DNA of 64,000 nt, taken from UBA2199 sp964562095 (GTDB taxonomy: Bacteria > Acidobacteriota > Aminicenantia > UBA2199). The stretch covers positions 62,001 through 126,000 of the forward strand of contig CAZLSH010000001.1 of the NCBI GenBank assembly GCA_964562095.1, written 5' to 3'. Made by a program: the position numbers and the translations under genes. Below, one piece after another: positions 33,965 through 42,651 of the stretch (position 1 is its first letter; every line of letters starts with the position of its first letter). The notes below the pieces were generated by a model, which saw only the letters and a program-made list of their open reading frames with translations, had not been told where the DNA came from and did not search any database.

Positions 33965-35430
33965 TTGCCTTCGCCCTCCTGCTTTTTGCGCTCGGCGCGA
34001 AACAGGGCCAGCCCCTGCTCGCGGGTGTGGAAGGCGCCGTCCAGCTGCAGGTCGTACAGCCGCTTCAGCTGCACGCCCATCTGGCGGCCGGCGGGGACGC
34101 CCAGCGCCAGCAGGTCGCGGCCGAGGATTAGCGGGCGGATGGTCTCCTGGCTGATGCGGTACTCCTCCTTGCGCTCGGAGAACCAGCGGGCGATGGCGTC
34201 GAGCTGGCGGAAGGCGAGCGGCCGGGCCGCGCGCGAGCGGCGGTCGGCGAAATCGAGCAGCAGCAGGAGCCGGTCTTCTCCGTCCATGTCCTTGACGGCG
34301 CGGGCGACGGCCCGGAAGGTGATCTCGCCGCGGTTGCGGTAGAGATCGAAGATGCGGTGGTGCTGCTGGATCAGCTTGCGCACGATGCGGCGCAGCGGGA
34401 AGCCCTGGCGGGTCTCGATGCGCAGCCTCTCCAGCAGGCCGTCGGCCAGCTGGACGCCGCGCGAGTCGTGGAAGGGGGAGGTGACGGTCATGCGCCCGCG
34501 CTTGAACTCCCAGGCGGTGGTGACGGCCTTGCCGGTATCGTGCAGCAGCGCCGCCAGCAGCAGCGCCAGCGTCCGCGGCTCGTCCAGGCGCTGCTGGCGC
34601 GCCAGTTTGGCGGCGATGTCGACGGTGATCAGCGTGTGCGCCCAAACCGAGTGATGGCCCTGCTCGTCGCTCTCGGGATGGAACAGGGCGTCCTGGATGG
34701 TCAGGGCCAGGACGGCGAGCTCGGGGAAAAGCTGGTCCAGGACGGTCAGGCGCAGGTACTCCTGCAGGCCCAGCGACGGCCGCGGCGATTCCAGCAGCAG
34801 GCGCAGCAGCTCGTCGGCGACGCGCTCGGCGCTCAGCCCGCCCAGCGGCACCTTGCGCGCCTTGGCGTAGATGGCCTTGTCGACGGCGAAGTCGTGGCTG
34901 GAGGCGAAGCGGGCGGCGCGCAGGACGCGCAGCGGGTCGTCGCTGAAGCTGGCCGGCGAGGTCATGGCGATGCGCCTTTCGCTGATGGCCTGCAGCCCGC
35001 GGTGGGGATCGACGACCGCCCCGTCGGCCAGGCGCACGGCGATGGAATTGCAGGTGAAGTCGCGCCTCCCCAGGTCCTCCTCCAGGGTGACCTCGGGGCC
35101 CGACTGCACCTCGATGTCGCGGTGGCCGTGGGTGCCGCCCTCTTTTTTCCGGTCGCGGCGCGGCAGGGCGATGTCGAAGGTCCGGCCCCGGCGGTTGAAC
35201 TTGATCACCGCGAAGCTCTTGCCCACCGTGTCGGTCTTGCCGTGCCCGCGCAGGCGCGCCTCGATTTCGTCGTAACCCAGCCCGGTCACCAGCAGGTCGA
35301 CGTCCTGCTCGGCAACGGCCTTGCCGTAGAGGACGCGGTCGCGCACCGTGCCGCCGACGATATAAACGTCCCGGCCGAAAACGGAAACGAAAAAGTCCTT
35401 TTGCGGGAAGTCGATGCGCAGCCGCTTCAT
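33961..35430 (-). CDS. cca: CCA-adding-type tRNA nucleotidyltransferase with HD domain
   Basis: 489 residues. The class II nucleotidyltransferase head has VYIVGGTVRDRVLYGK and the catalytic acidic pair in AEQDVDLLVTG. RRDFTCNSIAVRL and DDPLRVLRAARFAS are the RNA-binding neck signatures. The C-terminal half contains an HD domain (ALLHDTGKAV). It should add or repair the tRNA 3' CCA end, or act as a poly(A) polymerase relative. The overlap with folP suggests co-expression. Confidence 0.88.
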   Translation of the reverse strand: MKRLRIDFPQKDFFVSVFGRDVYIVGGTVRDRVLYGKAVAEQDVDLLVTGLGYDEIEARLRGHGKTDTVGKSFAVIKFNRRGRTFDIALPRRDRKKEGGTHGHRDIEVQSGPEVTLEEDLGRRDFTCNSIAVRLADGAVVDPHRGLQAISERRIAMTSPASFSDDPLRVLRAARFASSHDFAVDKAIYAKARKVPLGGLSAERVADELLRLLLESPRPSLGLQEYLRLTVLDQLFPELAVLALTIQDALFHPESDEQGHHSVWAHTLITVDIAAKLARQQRLDEPRTLALLLAALLHDTGKAVTTAWEFKRGRMTVTSPFHDSRGVQLADGLLERLRIETRQGFPLRRIVRKLIQQHHRIFDLYRNRGEITFRAVARAVKDMDGEDRLLLLLDFADRRSRAARPLAFRQLDAIARWFSERKEEYRISQETIRPLILGRDLLALGVPAGRQMGVQLKRLYDLQLDGAFHTREQGLALFRAERKKQEGEGK

Positions 35431-35439
35431 ATTGGCTCG

Positions 35440-35468
35440 ATTCTAGCCGGTTGCGGCGGGGAAGTCAA
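35440..35468 (-). promoter_or_regulatory. Promoter of the cca-folP unit
   Basis: On the minus strand TTGACT (35463-35468), a 17-base spacer and TAGAAT (35440-35445). Only nine bases separate the -10 box from the ATG, so any leader is about three bases long. Confidence 0.5.
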
Positions 35469-35471
35469 TTC

Positions 35472-35563
35472 AGTGATTAGTGATTAGTGAGAAGTGATTT
35501 GTGAAGATGGATTGCACTGCATTGAAGCGTCTTCTCTTCTCTAATCACTAATCACTAATCACC
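35472..35563. repeat. Word array E: inverted GTGATTA arms (hairpin)
   Basis: The left arm repeats GTGATTA (35472-35490), runs into GAGAAGTGATTTGTGAAG, and is mirrored by the TAATCAC repeats at 35541-35563. About 18 bases can pair perfectly. It separates the divergent cca and mfd promoters. Confidence 0.65.
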
Positions 35564-35606
35564 GCTCATTTAGTGTTTTCTCTTTTTAGGCTGGTCATCG
35601 TGGTGC

Positions 35607-35612
35607 TATAAT
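35607..35612 (+). promoter_or_regulatory. -10 box of mfd, predicted leaderless
   Basis: A perfect TATAAT ends seven bases before the mfd ATG. The -35 region is weak (T-rich), and no Shine-Dalgarno is present. Confidence 0.4.
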
Positions 35613-35619
35613 AAAGATA

Positions 35620-38600
35620 ATGACGCAAACCGTCCTCAGTCCTGCTTTTTGGGAGAAACTGGAATCGCGCCGACGCCGCATCGAGGTCGCTTCGGTCGAC
35701 CGCGAGGCGCGCGAGCTCGCCGTGGCCGCCGTTTACGCGCACTTCAACGAGAGCGTCGTCTGGCTCGTCGGCGAGAACGAGCCGCTGGCGGAGAAAAAGG
35801 AGAAACTCACCCAGTGGCTGAAGCTCCTGGGCAGCGAAGAGGCGCCGGTTCACTCCCACCTGCTGCCCTTCGAGGACCCCTACATCAACGCCGTCGCCGA
35901 CCCGCGGCGCATCGCCGACCAGCAGCGCCTGCAGGCCGGCCTGGCCGCCGGCGGCAAGATGATCGTGCTGTCGACGCTGGCCGCCCTCTCCGTGCGCCTG
36001 GAGCGGCCCGGGGGCCGGGACAAGTCGCTGCACCTGGGCGCCGGCGACCTCTGGGAGCGGGGCGAGCTGATCGAGAAGCTGACCGCCCTGGGCTACCAGG
36101 CGCGCGCCGCCGTGGAGATCGCCGGCGACCTGGCCTGGCGCGGCAATGTCCTCGACGTCTTCCCGGTCGCCGGCGAGCAGCCGGTGCGCCTGGAGTTCGA
36201 GGGGCGGCGCCTGGTTTCGCTGCGCACCTTCGACCTGGAGAGCCAGCGCTCCACCGGCACGATTGCCGCCGTGGGCATCGGCGAGAACCGCTATGCCTCC
36301 GGGGCCGCCGGCGCGAACGCCGCCTTCCTGACCGACCTGCTCCCGGGCTGCCGGCTGCTGGCCTCCAACTGGCGGCGGCTCGTGGACGAGTACGGCAAGC
36401 TGCTGGACAATTTCCGCCGCATCCGCGAGGCGGTCGCCGGCGGCCAGGGCGAGGCGCCCGAGGTCAATGCCCTCTTTCCGTTTCCCGTCGCCGCCGCGCG
36501 GGTGATCGATTTGGCCGACTTCGCCGCCGACCCGCGGGCATTGCCGGAGGTCCGCATCCTGCCCAGGGCGCTCGCCGGCCTGAACGACGACGATATCGAG
36601 GACCTGCGCCGCAGGTCGGAGCAGGGCTGGCGGCTGCTGGCCTTTGCCGCCGACGCCCGGCTGCTGGAAAACCTGCGCGCCCGCCTGCCGCGCCTGGAGT
36701 GCCACTTCTTCAATATCCCCTGCTCCTTCGAGAACCCGCTCCTGCGCCTGGCCTGTTTGACCGGGCGCAATTTTCAGCCGGCCGCGCGCGAGGAAAGGAT
36801 GCGCCGGGCGCCGGCGGAGGAGGAACTGCGCGACATGGCCGAGGGGGACTGGGTGGTCCACCGCCGCCACGGCATCGGCCGCTTCGCCGGCTTCACCCGC
36901 CTGCGCCTCGAGGGGGCTATGGGCGAGTTCCTCAAGATCGAATACCTGGACCGCGAGTACCTCTACGTGCCGCTGCACGAGCTGGAGGTGCTGAAGCGCT
37001 ACAGCGGCAGCGAGGGGGCGGCGCCGGCGCTCGACCGCCTGGGGGGCAGGACCTGGCAGGCCAAGACCGCCCGCGCCCGCAAGGCCATCGTGCAGTATAC
37101 CCGCGAGCTGCTCGACCTTTACGCCCTGCGCAAGTCGGTGCGCAAGACCGCCCTGGCCGCCGTCCCCGAGCTGGAGGAAAAGCTGCAGCAGGACTTCCGC
37201 TTCGTCGAGACCGAGGACCAGAAGCAGGCCATCGCCCGCGTGCTGGCCGACATGGAGGCCGATTTTCCCATGGACCGCCTGGTCTGCGGCGACGTCAGCT
37301 TCGGCAAGACCGAGGTGGCGCTGCGCGCCGCCCTGCGCGCCATGGCCAACGGCCGCCAGGCGGCCTTCCTGTGCCCGACGACCATCCTGGCCCTGCAGCA
37401 TTTCCGCAACTTCGAGCGCCGCCTGGCCGCCTTTCCCCTGCGCCTGGCCATGCTGTCGCGCCTGGTTGCCGGCGCCGAGAAGAAACGCGTCCTGGCCGGC
37501 CTCAAGAGCGGCGCCGTCGACCTGGTGGTGGGCACGCATTCCCTGCTGGCCTCCGGCGTGGAGTTCAAGCGCCTGGGGCTGTTCATCGTCGACGAGGAGC
37601 AGCGCTTCGGCGTCTTCCAGAAGGAGAAGCTCAAGAAGGGGCGCGAAAGCATCGACGTGCTGACGCTGTCGGCCACCCCCATTCCGCGCACCCTCTCCAT
37701 GGCCATGTCGGGGCTGCAGGACATCTCGCTCATCCAGTCGCCGCCGCTGGGGCGCCTGGCCATCCGCAACTACGTGGGGCTGTTCTCGCGCCAGGTGGTG
37801 GTCTCGGCCGTGCTCAACGAGGTCGAGCGCGACGGCGCCGTCTTCGTCGTCCACAACAACATCGCGGGCATCTTCCGCTTCCGCGACCAGCTGGCCTCCT
37901 GGCTTCCCGACGTGCCCATCGTCGTCATCCACGCCCAGATGCCGACGGCGGCGATCGAGAGGAACCTGATGGATTTCATCGCCGGCAAGTTCCGCGTCCT
38001 GCTCTCGACCACCATCATCGAGAACGGCATCGACATCCCGCGTGTCAACACCATGATCGTGCTGAACGCCGACCGCCTGGGGCTGACGCAAATGTACCAG
38101 CTGCGCGGCCGCATCGGCCGCAGCACCCGCCAGGCCTATGCCTACTTCCTGGTCGACGACCGCCAGGGCGAGGTGAGCGAGCTGGCCAAAAAGCGGCTCG
38201 CCGGCATTCGCGAGTTTTCCGAGCTGGGCGCCGGCTACAAGCTGGCCGAGTTCGACCTGCACCTGCGCGGCGCCGGGGCGCTGCTGGGCAACCGCCAGCA
38301 CGGCCACGTCGAAGCCCTGGGCTACGACTACTTCCTGGAGCTGCTGCGCCAGACCATCCGCGGCCTCAAGGGCGAGGCCGGCGAGGAGCGCGAACTCGCC
38401 CTGCGCGTCCACTTCCCGTACGCGATCGGCGAGGACTACATCGCCGGCACGGCCGAGCGCATCGTCGCCTACCGCCGCGTGCTGGAAGCCGGGGACGCCT
38501 TCGATCTGCGCGCCCTGCGCGACGAGCTCGGCGACCGCTACGGCCAGATGCCGGCGGGCATGGAAAAGATCTTTTACGTGGGCGCGGTGAAGCTGTTCGC

Positions 38601-38802
38601 CCGGCTTTTTGGCTGGCGCAAGGTCGAGGTTTTCGCCGACCGCGTGCAGCTCGACGCCGGCCGCGAGGCGGCGTGGCCAAAGGGCAGGGCCTTTGTTGTG
38701 CCGGGGCTGAAGCACTTCGACGGCGGCAACTTCGAGCTGGAGTATCGCGGCCTGGACGAATTCCTGGCGCTGGAGAAAGGGCTGAAGCGATTATTCGCTT
38801 GA
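35620..38802 (+). CDS. mfd: Transcription-repair coupling factor Mfd
   Basis: 1060 residues, slightly shorter than the usual ~1150. The UvrB-like N-terminal half is followed by the RNA-polymerase-interacting domain (GDWVVHRRHGIGRFAGFTRL, then FLKIEYLDREYLYVPLHE). The RecG-like helicase has Walker A GDVSFGKTEVA, DEEQRFG and LSATPIPRTL, and ends with the TRCF C-terminal domain. The P-loop has S where most Mfd proteins have G (GDVGxGKTEVA). It removes stalled RNA polymerase and recruits UvrA. Confidence 0.95.
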   Translation: MTQTVLSPAFWEKLESRRRRIEVASVDREARELAVAAVYAHFNESVVWLVGENEPLAEKKEKLTQWLKLLGSEEAPVHSHLLPFEDPYINAVADPRRIADQQRLQAGLAAGGKMIVLSTLAALSVRLERPGGRDKSLHLGAGDLWERGELIEKLTALGYQARAAVEIAGDLAWRGNVLDVFPVAGEQPVRLEFEGRRLVSLRTFDLESQRSTGTIAAVGIGENRYASGAAGANAAFLTDLLPGCRLLASNWRRLVDEYGKLLDNFRRIREAVAGGQGEAPEVNALFPFPVAAARVIDLADFAADPRALPEVRILPRALAGLNDDDIEDLRRRSEQGWRLLAFAADARLLENLRARLPRLECHFFNIPCSFENPLLRLACLTGRNFQPAAREERMRRAPAEEELRDMAEGDWVVHRRHGIGRFAGFTRLRLEGAMGEFLKIEYLDREYLYVPLHELEVLKRYSGSEGAAPALDRLGGRTWQAKTARARKAIVQYTRELLDLYALRKSVRKTALAAVPELEEKLQQDFRFVETEDQKQAIARVLADMEADFPMDRLVCGDVSFGKTEVALRAALRAMANGRQAAFLCPTTILALQHFRNFERRLAAFPLRLAMLSRLVAGAEKKRVLAGLKSGAVDLVVGTHSLLASGVEFKRLGLFIVDEEQRFGVFQKEKLKKGRESIDVLTLSATPIPRTLSMAMSGLQDISLIQSPPLGRLAIRNYVGLFSRQVVVSAVLNEVERDGAVFVVHNNIAGIFRFRDQLASWLPDVPIVVIHAQMPTAAIERNLMDFIAGKFRVLLSTTIIENGIDIPRVNTMIVLNADRLGLTQMYQLRGRIGRSTRQAYAYFLVDDRQGEVSELAKKRLAGIREFSELGAGYKLAEFDLHLRGAGALLGNRQHGHVEALGYDYFLELLRQTIRGLKGEAGEERELALRVHFPYAIGEDYIAGTAERIVAYRRVLEAGDAFDLRALRDELGDRYGQMPAGMEKIFYVGAVKLFARLFGWRKVEVFADRVQLDAGREAAWPKGRAFVVPGLKHFDGGNFELEYRGLDEFLALEKGLKRLFA

Positions 38803-38810
38803 ATGCCGGC

Positions 38811-40052
38811 CTAATTGCCGCTTGTCTTCTGCGTGATCCAATCCGCCATGAATTCCAGGCAGTCCCGGCGGATGCCGCTCTTTTGCCCTTCCTCGAGCCC
38901 GTGGCCCGATCCCTTGAAGACCCGGATGGTGATGTCGGCGTCCGGATTGCGGCGGCGCACCTCCTCCAGGACGGCCACGCTCTTCTTTACCGGCACGTTC
39001 CGGTCCAGTTCGCCATTGAGGACCAGCGCCGGCACTTTCAGCTGCAGCCAGTAGGGCCGGGGATCGAACCAGCCGTTGTTTTTCCAGAACACGCCGTGGT
39101 TCTTCCTGATCTGGCCGGCGATGGCCGGGGCAACGATGGGAACCAGCAGGCCGGGCACGCCGGCGTCGCGCAGGTTGCAGACGTTCTCGTAGCGCATGGT
39201 ATCGTCCAATATGGTGGCGCTCCCCGAGCTGAGGATGATGAAGCGCACCCGCTCCGACCTGGCCGCGGCCAGCGGCAGGACCCAGCCGCCCTGGCTGACG
39301 CCGATCAGGCCGATGCGCCGCGGGTCGACGGCCTCGACGGCGGACAAAAGGCCGATCCCGGCCAGCGCGTCCCCGGCGTACTCCTCGAAGGTGGAGGTCA
39401 GCCACTCGCCGCCCGACTTGCCGCAGCCCCGCTTGTCGGGAAGCAGGACGGCGCAGCCGTGGCGGGCCAGGTAGTCGGCCTGCTGCAGGTAGTACAGGTA
39501 GTCGCGGAAGCTCCGGCCCGAGCCGTGGACAAAGACGACGGCCGGGTGGGGCCCCGCCGTCACCGGCGTCAGCAGCAGCCCGACCAGCTCGACATCCTTG
39601 TTGCGGTAGCGGACCTCGGCCTGTTCGTAGGCCGGGCTCGCCAGGCGCGCGGCGCTCCGCCGCCGCCCCTGAACGTCGGACCAGCCCATGCCGGTCACAT
39701 TGCCCGCCGGATCGCGGAGGAATTTCACGCTGTATTGCTCTTTCTTGTAATAGGGTTTCCAGGAGAACTCGTCGGCGCTGACTGGATGGAGGTCTCCTCC
39801 CTGGAGGGGGGCGAATTCGTTGATGGTGAGGCCGCCGTAGGAGCCCCACGTCACCATGAGCTCGTGCCCGGAGTCATCCCGGTAGAGCCCGACCTTTTCG
39901 TCGAGTTTGAAAGCCGATTGTTCCGGGATGTCGCGGACCTCGGGGCGGATGGGCGAGAACGGGATCAGGGCGGCGGCGGCCAGCGCCAGCAGCCCCAGGG
40001 CCGCCACGATCCCCACGGCGATGAGCGCTTTTTTCATGATCTTGCGAGCCAT
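38811..40052 (-). CDS. Membrane-anchored or secreted alpha/beta hydrolase
   Basis: 413 residues. ATG 40052 follows a good AGGAGGAAG site. A hydrophobic N-terminal segment (about 8-30) acts as signal or anchor. The hydrolase core has VVFVHGSGRSFRDY, the nucleophile elbow GVSQGGW, and later VLNGELDRNVP (acid) and KGSGHGLEE (histidine). An additional beta-rich N-terminal domain of about 120 residues precedes the core, as in serine peptidase or acyl-transferase relatives. The substrate is unknown. Confidence 0.82.
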   Translation of the reverse strand: MARKIMKKALIAVGIVAALGLLALAAAALIPFSPIRPEVRDIPEQSAFKLDEKVGLYRDDSGHELMVTWGSYGGLTINEFAPLQGGDLHPVSADEFSWKPYYKKEQYSVKFLRDPAGNVTGMGWSDVQGRRRSAARLASPAYEQAEVRYRNKDVELVGLLLTPVTAGPHPAVVFVHGSGRSFRDYLYYLQQADYLARHGCAVLLPDKRGCGKSGGEWLTSTFEEYAGDALAGIGLLSAVEAVDPRRIGLIGVSQGGWVLPLAAARSERVRFIILSSGSATILDDTMRYENVCNLRDAGVPGLLVPIVAPAIAGQIRKNHGVFWKNNGWFDPRPYWLQLKVPALVLNGELDRNVPVKKSVAVLEEVRRRNPDADITIRVFKGSGHGLEEGQKSGIRRDCLEFMADWITQKTSGN

Positions 40053-40269
40053 TGTCTTCCTCCTGCTTGCCGGTAACGGCCTGATGGCCGTCACCGCAAG
40101 AACGAAAATGGAGGGGCATGAGTTCCGGGGAAGTGTAAAAGCGGGGATTGGGTTGCGGCTGGCAAGGCGCGGCTGACGGATTCGACCGGAGGAAACCTGA
40201 AATTTCAGGAGGCCGTCAGGCTGCTGCGACGGGCACGGCCGCCGGCAGGGACACGTTTCTTCGGCAGGG

Positions 40270-40632
40270 CTAGGGCCGCTTGATCTCCAGGATCTCCTTC
40301 TGCAGGCCGTGCTTCGGGCATTTCCTGAGAACGCGGATCTCCCCCTTGTCCTTTCCGGTCAGGGAGACGACCAGGTCGAGTCGATAGATGCCGTCTTCCG
40401 TCAGTTCCCACTCGCCCTGCTTCTCGATCTTCAGCCCCTCAGTCTCCAGGATCGTTTCCGCGATGGGCACCGGGCAGCGGCGGTGGATGCACTCGACGAA
40501 CAATTTCACCTGGAATTGGCCCGTTTTGCCTTTGACCGCCGGTCCGGTCTCGGTGGTGACGTAGCAGGGAAGAAGCTGCGAAACGCTTCCCAAGGCCAGC
40601 AGCGCCGTTATCAATAATATGGATCGTTTCAT
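40270..40632 (-). CDS. Small secreted protein of unknown function
   Basis: 120 residues with a signal peptide (about 1-20) and a beta-rich mature part containing two cysteine groups (VECIHRRCPVPIAET and LRKCPKHGLQKE). I do not recognise the family. The cysteines may form disulfides in the periplasm. The gene stands alone between an inverted repeat zone and a 217-base gap. That gap holds only the perfect palindrome CCTGAAATTTCAGG (40196-40209). Confidence 0.6.
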   Translation of the reverse strand: MKRSILLITALLALGSVSQLLPCYVTTETGPAVKGKTGQFQVKLFVECIHRRCPVPIAETILETEGLKIEKQGEWELTEDGIYRLDLVVSLTGKDKGEIRVLRKCPKHGLQKEILEIKRP

Positions 40633-40686
40633 GTGCCCCTCATCTGTTTAGACAATCGCCTGCGCCTTTTCTTGCGTTCGAGAACA

Positions 40687-40826
40687 AGTGGTAGTGGTAG
40701 TGGTAGTGGTAGTGATAGTGGAAGAAAAAGAACGAATTCTCCTGATCCTGAAATATCTCTTCATTGTCCTGGTAATGGCCGGGTTAAGGACTTTCTTGCT
40801 ATCACAACCACTATCACTATCACTCA
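40687..40826. repeat. Word array F: inverted GTGGTA / TATCAC arms, next to scaffold gap
   Basis: The left arm is a run of GTGGTA words (40687-40720) ending in GAAGAAAAAGAAC. The right arm (40789-40826) reads CTTTCTTGCTATCACAACC, then CTATCACTATCACT, which in reverse is a GTGATAGT array with a GCAAGAAAG tail. Confidence 0.6.
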
Positions 40827-40831
40827 GCCTG

Positions 40832-40841
40832 NNNNNNNNNN
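40832..40841. other. Assembly gap (10 N)
   Basis: Ten Ns directly follow the right arm of word array F, so the contigs were probably broken or joined at this repeat. True distance and content are unknown. Confidence 0.98.
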
Positions 40842-40850
40842 GTTGAATGG

Positions 40851-41699
40851 CTATTCCTTCAACCGGACCCAGATCCCCGCCGAGGCATCCTCCTCGTCGC
40901 GGCGCACCTCGAAATCGGGGAGCGACTTGATCAGCGACGACAGCTGGCGCTGACCGAAGCTGCGCGGGTCGAAGCCGGGGTCGAGCTGCTGCAGCGCCTT
41001 GCCCATCGGCCCCAGGTTGGCCCAGCCGTTCTCCTGCAGCACCATCTCGTAGGCCTCGCGCAGCAGCGGCATGGGGTCGGAGCCGGCGTAGAGCGCTTGC
41101 TGCTGCGGCGGTTCCGGCTGCTGCTCCTGGAGCTGCGGCTGCGCCTGCGGCTGTTCCTGGGAGTCGGCCTTGCGGCTGCCGCTGCGGCCGCGGTCGCGGC
41201 CGCGGTCGCGGCCCCGCTCCGGGCGCGGCTTGCTCTCGCGGCGCTGCGGGGCCAGGTTCTCGGTGTAGATGAACAGGTCGCAGGCGTTGACGAACGACTT
41301 GGGGGTCTTCTTCTGGCCGATGCCCATGACGAAGAAACCCTCCTCGCGGATGCGCGTCGCCAGGCGCGTGTAGTCGCTGTCCGAGGAGACGATGCAGAAG
41401 CCCTCGACCAGGCGGCGGTGCATGATGTCCATGGCGTCGATGATCAGGGCGCTGTCGGTGGCGTTCTTGCCCACCGTGTAGCGGAACTGCTGGATGGGCT
41501 GCACGGCGTGCATGTGCAGCGCCTCCTTCCAGGAGTGCATGGTCGACGTGGTCCAGTCGCCGTAAATGCGGCGGATGGTCAGCGAACCGTGCTTGGCGAT
41601 CTCGGCCAGCATCTTGGGCAGCAGCGAGGCCTGGGCGTTGTCGCCGTCGATGAGCACGGCCATCCTATCGTCTTTGTTTTCCAAATTATTGGCAGCCAT
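40851..41699 (-). CDS. NYN-domain (LabA-like) RNase with OST-HTH/LOTUS domain
   Basis: 282 residues. ATG 41699 follows GGGAGAGA. The NYN/PIN-like nuclease domain (about 10-145) carries the acidic residues in AVLIDGDNAQ, ATDSALIIDAMDIM and VSSDSDYTRLA. A low-complexity linker rich in R, D, G and then Q, P (about 155-205) leads to a C-terminal OST-HTH/LOTUS RNA-binding domain (MPLLREAYEMVLQENGWANL onward). NYN-LOTUS proteins are thought to cut or guard RNA. The biological role in bacteria is poorly known. Confidence 0.85.
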   Translation of the reverse strand: MAANNLENKDDRMAVLIDGDNAQASLLPKMLAEIAKHGSLTIRRIYGDWTTSTMHSWKEALHMHAVQPIQQFRYTVGKNATDSALIIDAMDIMHRRLVEGFCIVSSDSDYTRLATRIREEGFFVMGIGQKKTPKSFVNACDLFIYTENLAPQRRESKPRPERGRDRGRDRGRSGSRKADSQEQPQAQPQLQEQQPEPPQQQALYAGSDPMPLLREAYEMVLQENGWANLGPMGKALQQLDPGFDPRSFGQRQLSSLIKSLPDFEVRRDEEDASAGIWVRLKE

Positions 41700-41827
41700 T
41701 TTCTCTCCCTTGGTGGTGGAAACCATGATTCAATCTAGCAGAGAAGGGCTTAATAGTCAAGGGAAGAGAGAGGGAAGAGAGAGTGGGAAAAGCAGGAGGA
41801 GACGGTTATATTTCCTGGGATCGCCCA

Positions 41828-42208
41828 CTAGCTTGCGCTGGGGCGCGCAAATAGGAAATAGGCATAACCCAGCGTCAGCAGGCCGTAGAGAATCGGATTG
41901 GACCAGCCCAGGGCGTTGACGCTGCCGCTCAACTGGGCGAGCAGCGAGGCAACGAAGCCCACGCCGTCCTGGACGAGCAGGGCCAGGGCGATGGCCCGGC
42001 GGGTCTTCTGCGATTCGCTCCTGCGCCCGAATGCCATCAGTGTCGCGAAGCCCAGGATGGAACCGCCCGCCAGGCGCGTGGTCCACAGGGAGCCGACGTC
42101 GGGCGCCAGGCCGTACAGCCGGATCACCCAGCCGGCGAAAAAAGCGCAGGTCACGCCGAAAAATACCGCGAAGAAAATGTTGACGGTGAATAAATGCTTG
42201 AGCTTCAT
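41828..42208 (-). CDS. Small membrane protein, four helices
   Basis: 126 residues. ATG 42208 follows GGGGAGGTC. Four hydrophobic helices are predicted (about 5-27, 38-55, 70-90, 98-118). The segments LYGLAPDVGSLWTTRLAGGS and SNPILYGLLTLGYAYFLFAR look like a widespread small membrane family of unknown role. It is alone, between a NYN gene and a truncated gene. Confidence 0.65.
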   Translation of the reverse strand: MKLKHLFTVNIFFAVFFGVTCAFFAGWVIRLYGLAPDVGSLWTTRLAGGSILGFATLMAFGRRSESQKTRRAIALALLVQDGVGFVASLLAQLSGSVNALGWSNPILYGLLTLGYAYFLFARPSAS

Positions 42209-42257
42209 GCGGACCTCCCCGTACCCCAACTGATGAATATTCTATGCCAAAAAGGAA

Positions 42258-42524
42258 TTGGATGCATCCGGTTTGGGAATTTGTTTACAGAGCAAGGCGA
42301 CCCTTACCGCGTTTGTCGCCACCCTGGCGCTGCCGGCCGGCGCCGCCTTCATGCCCGTCTTCAAGCTGACCGCGGCCGTGGCCTTCGCCGGCTACTCCCT
42401 GGCCCTGCTGCAGCGCCCCATCTGGTACGGCGGCAGCTGGTGGACGACCCTGAAGTCGGTGTTCGACGGCCTGCTCTACGCTCTGCTCACCGCCGCCATC
42501 TTCGGCTGGATGTGGCCGAGGTAG
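42258..42524 (+). pseudogene. Truncated small membrane protein; stop lies in a palindrome
   Basis: The last ~65 residues (from TLTAFVATLALPAG) look like a normal membrane protein in this genome's codon style. The first ~20 residues are an AT-richer, unrelated lead-in. I think the true 5' part was lost at about 42296. The stop codon (TAG 42522-42524) belongs to the palindrome that starts at 42521. The alternative is a genuine short gene starting internally. Confidence 0.45.
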
Positions 42525-42548
42525 GGGCGACCGGCCGGTCGCCCCTAC
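42521..42548. repeat. Perfect 28-base palindrome, GTAGGGGCGACCGG half-site
   Basis: The half-site GTAGGGGCGACCGG is followed exactly by its reverse complement with no loop. This is the first of four palindromes in 150 bases. Confidence 0.8.
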
Positions 42549-42566
42549 GGACGGGGCCGAAAAAAC

Positions 42567-42587
42567 GGGAGGGTTTGAAACCCTCCC
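42567..42587. repeat. Palindrome GGGAGGGTTT / AAACCCTCCC
   Basis: Ten-base perfect arms around one base, followed by CTACA. It is closely related to the palindrome at 29673. Confidence 0.75.
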
Positions 42588-42605
42588 CTACAGGAAGACA
42601 GATGA

Positions 42606-42625
42606 GGGCGACCGGCCGGTCGCCC
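42606..42625. repeat. Palindrome GGGCGACCGG / CCGGTCGCCC
   Basis: The 20-base core is identical to that of the 42521 palindrome, without loop. It is a second copy of the same hairpin. Confidence 0.75.
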
Positions 42626-42651
42626 CAACGATAGGTAGATATCGGTATCAA

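Noticed and set aside
35566..38715. A 1049-residue minus-strand ORF opposite mfd
   Set aside because: Antisense shadow with no recognisable domain.
35649..40076. A 1475-residue ORF overlapping mfd in another frame
   Set aside because: A frame-shifted shadow of mfd and the antisense of the hydrolase gene, almost all R, P, G and A.
40687..40826. CRISPR array
   Set aside because: The repeated units are only 6-8 bases with no spacers. There are no cas genes in the window.
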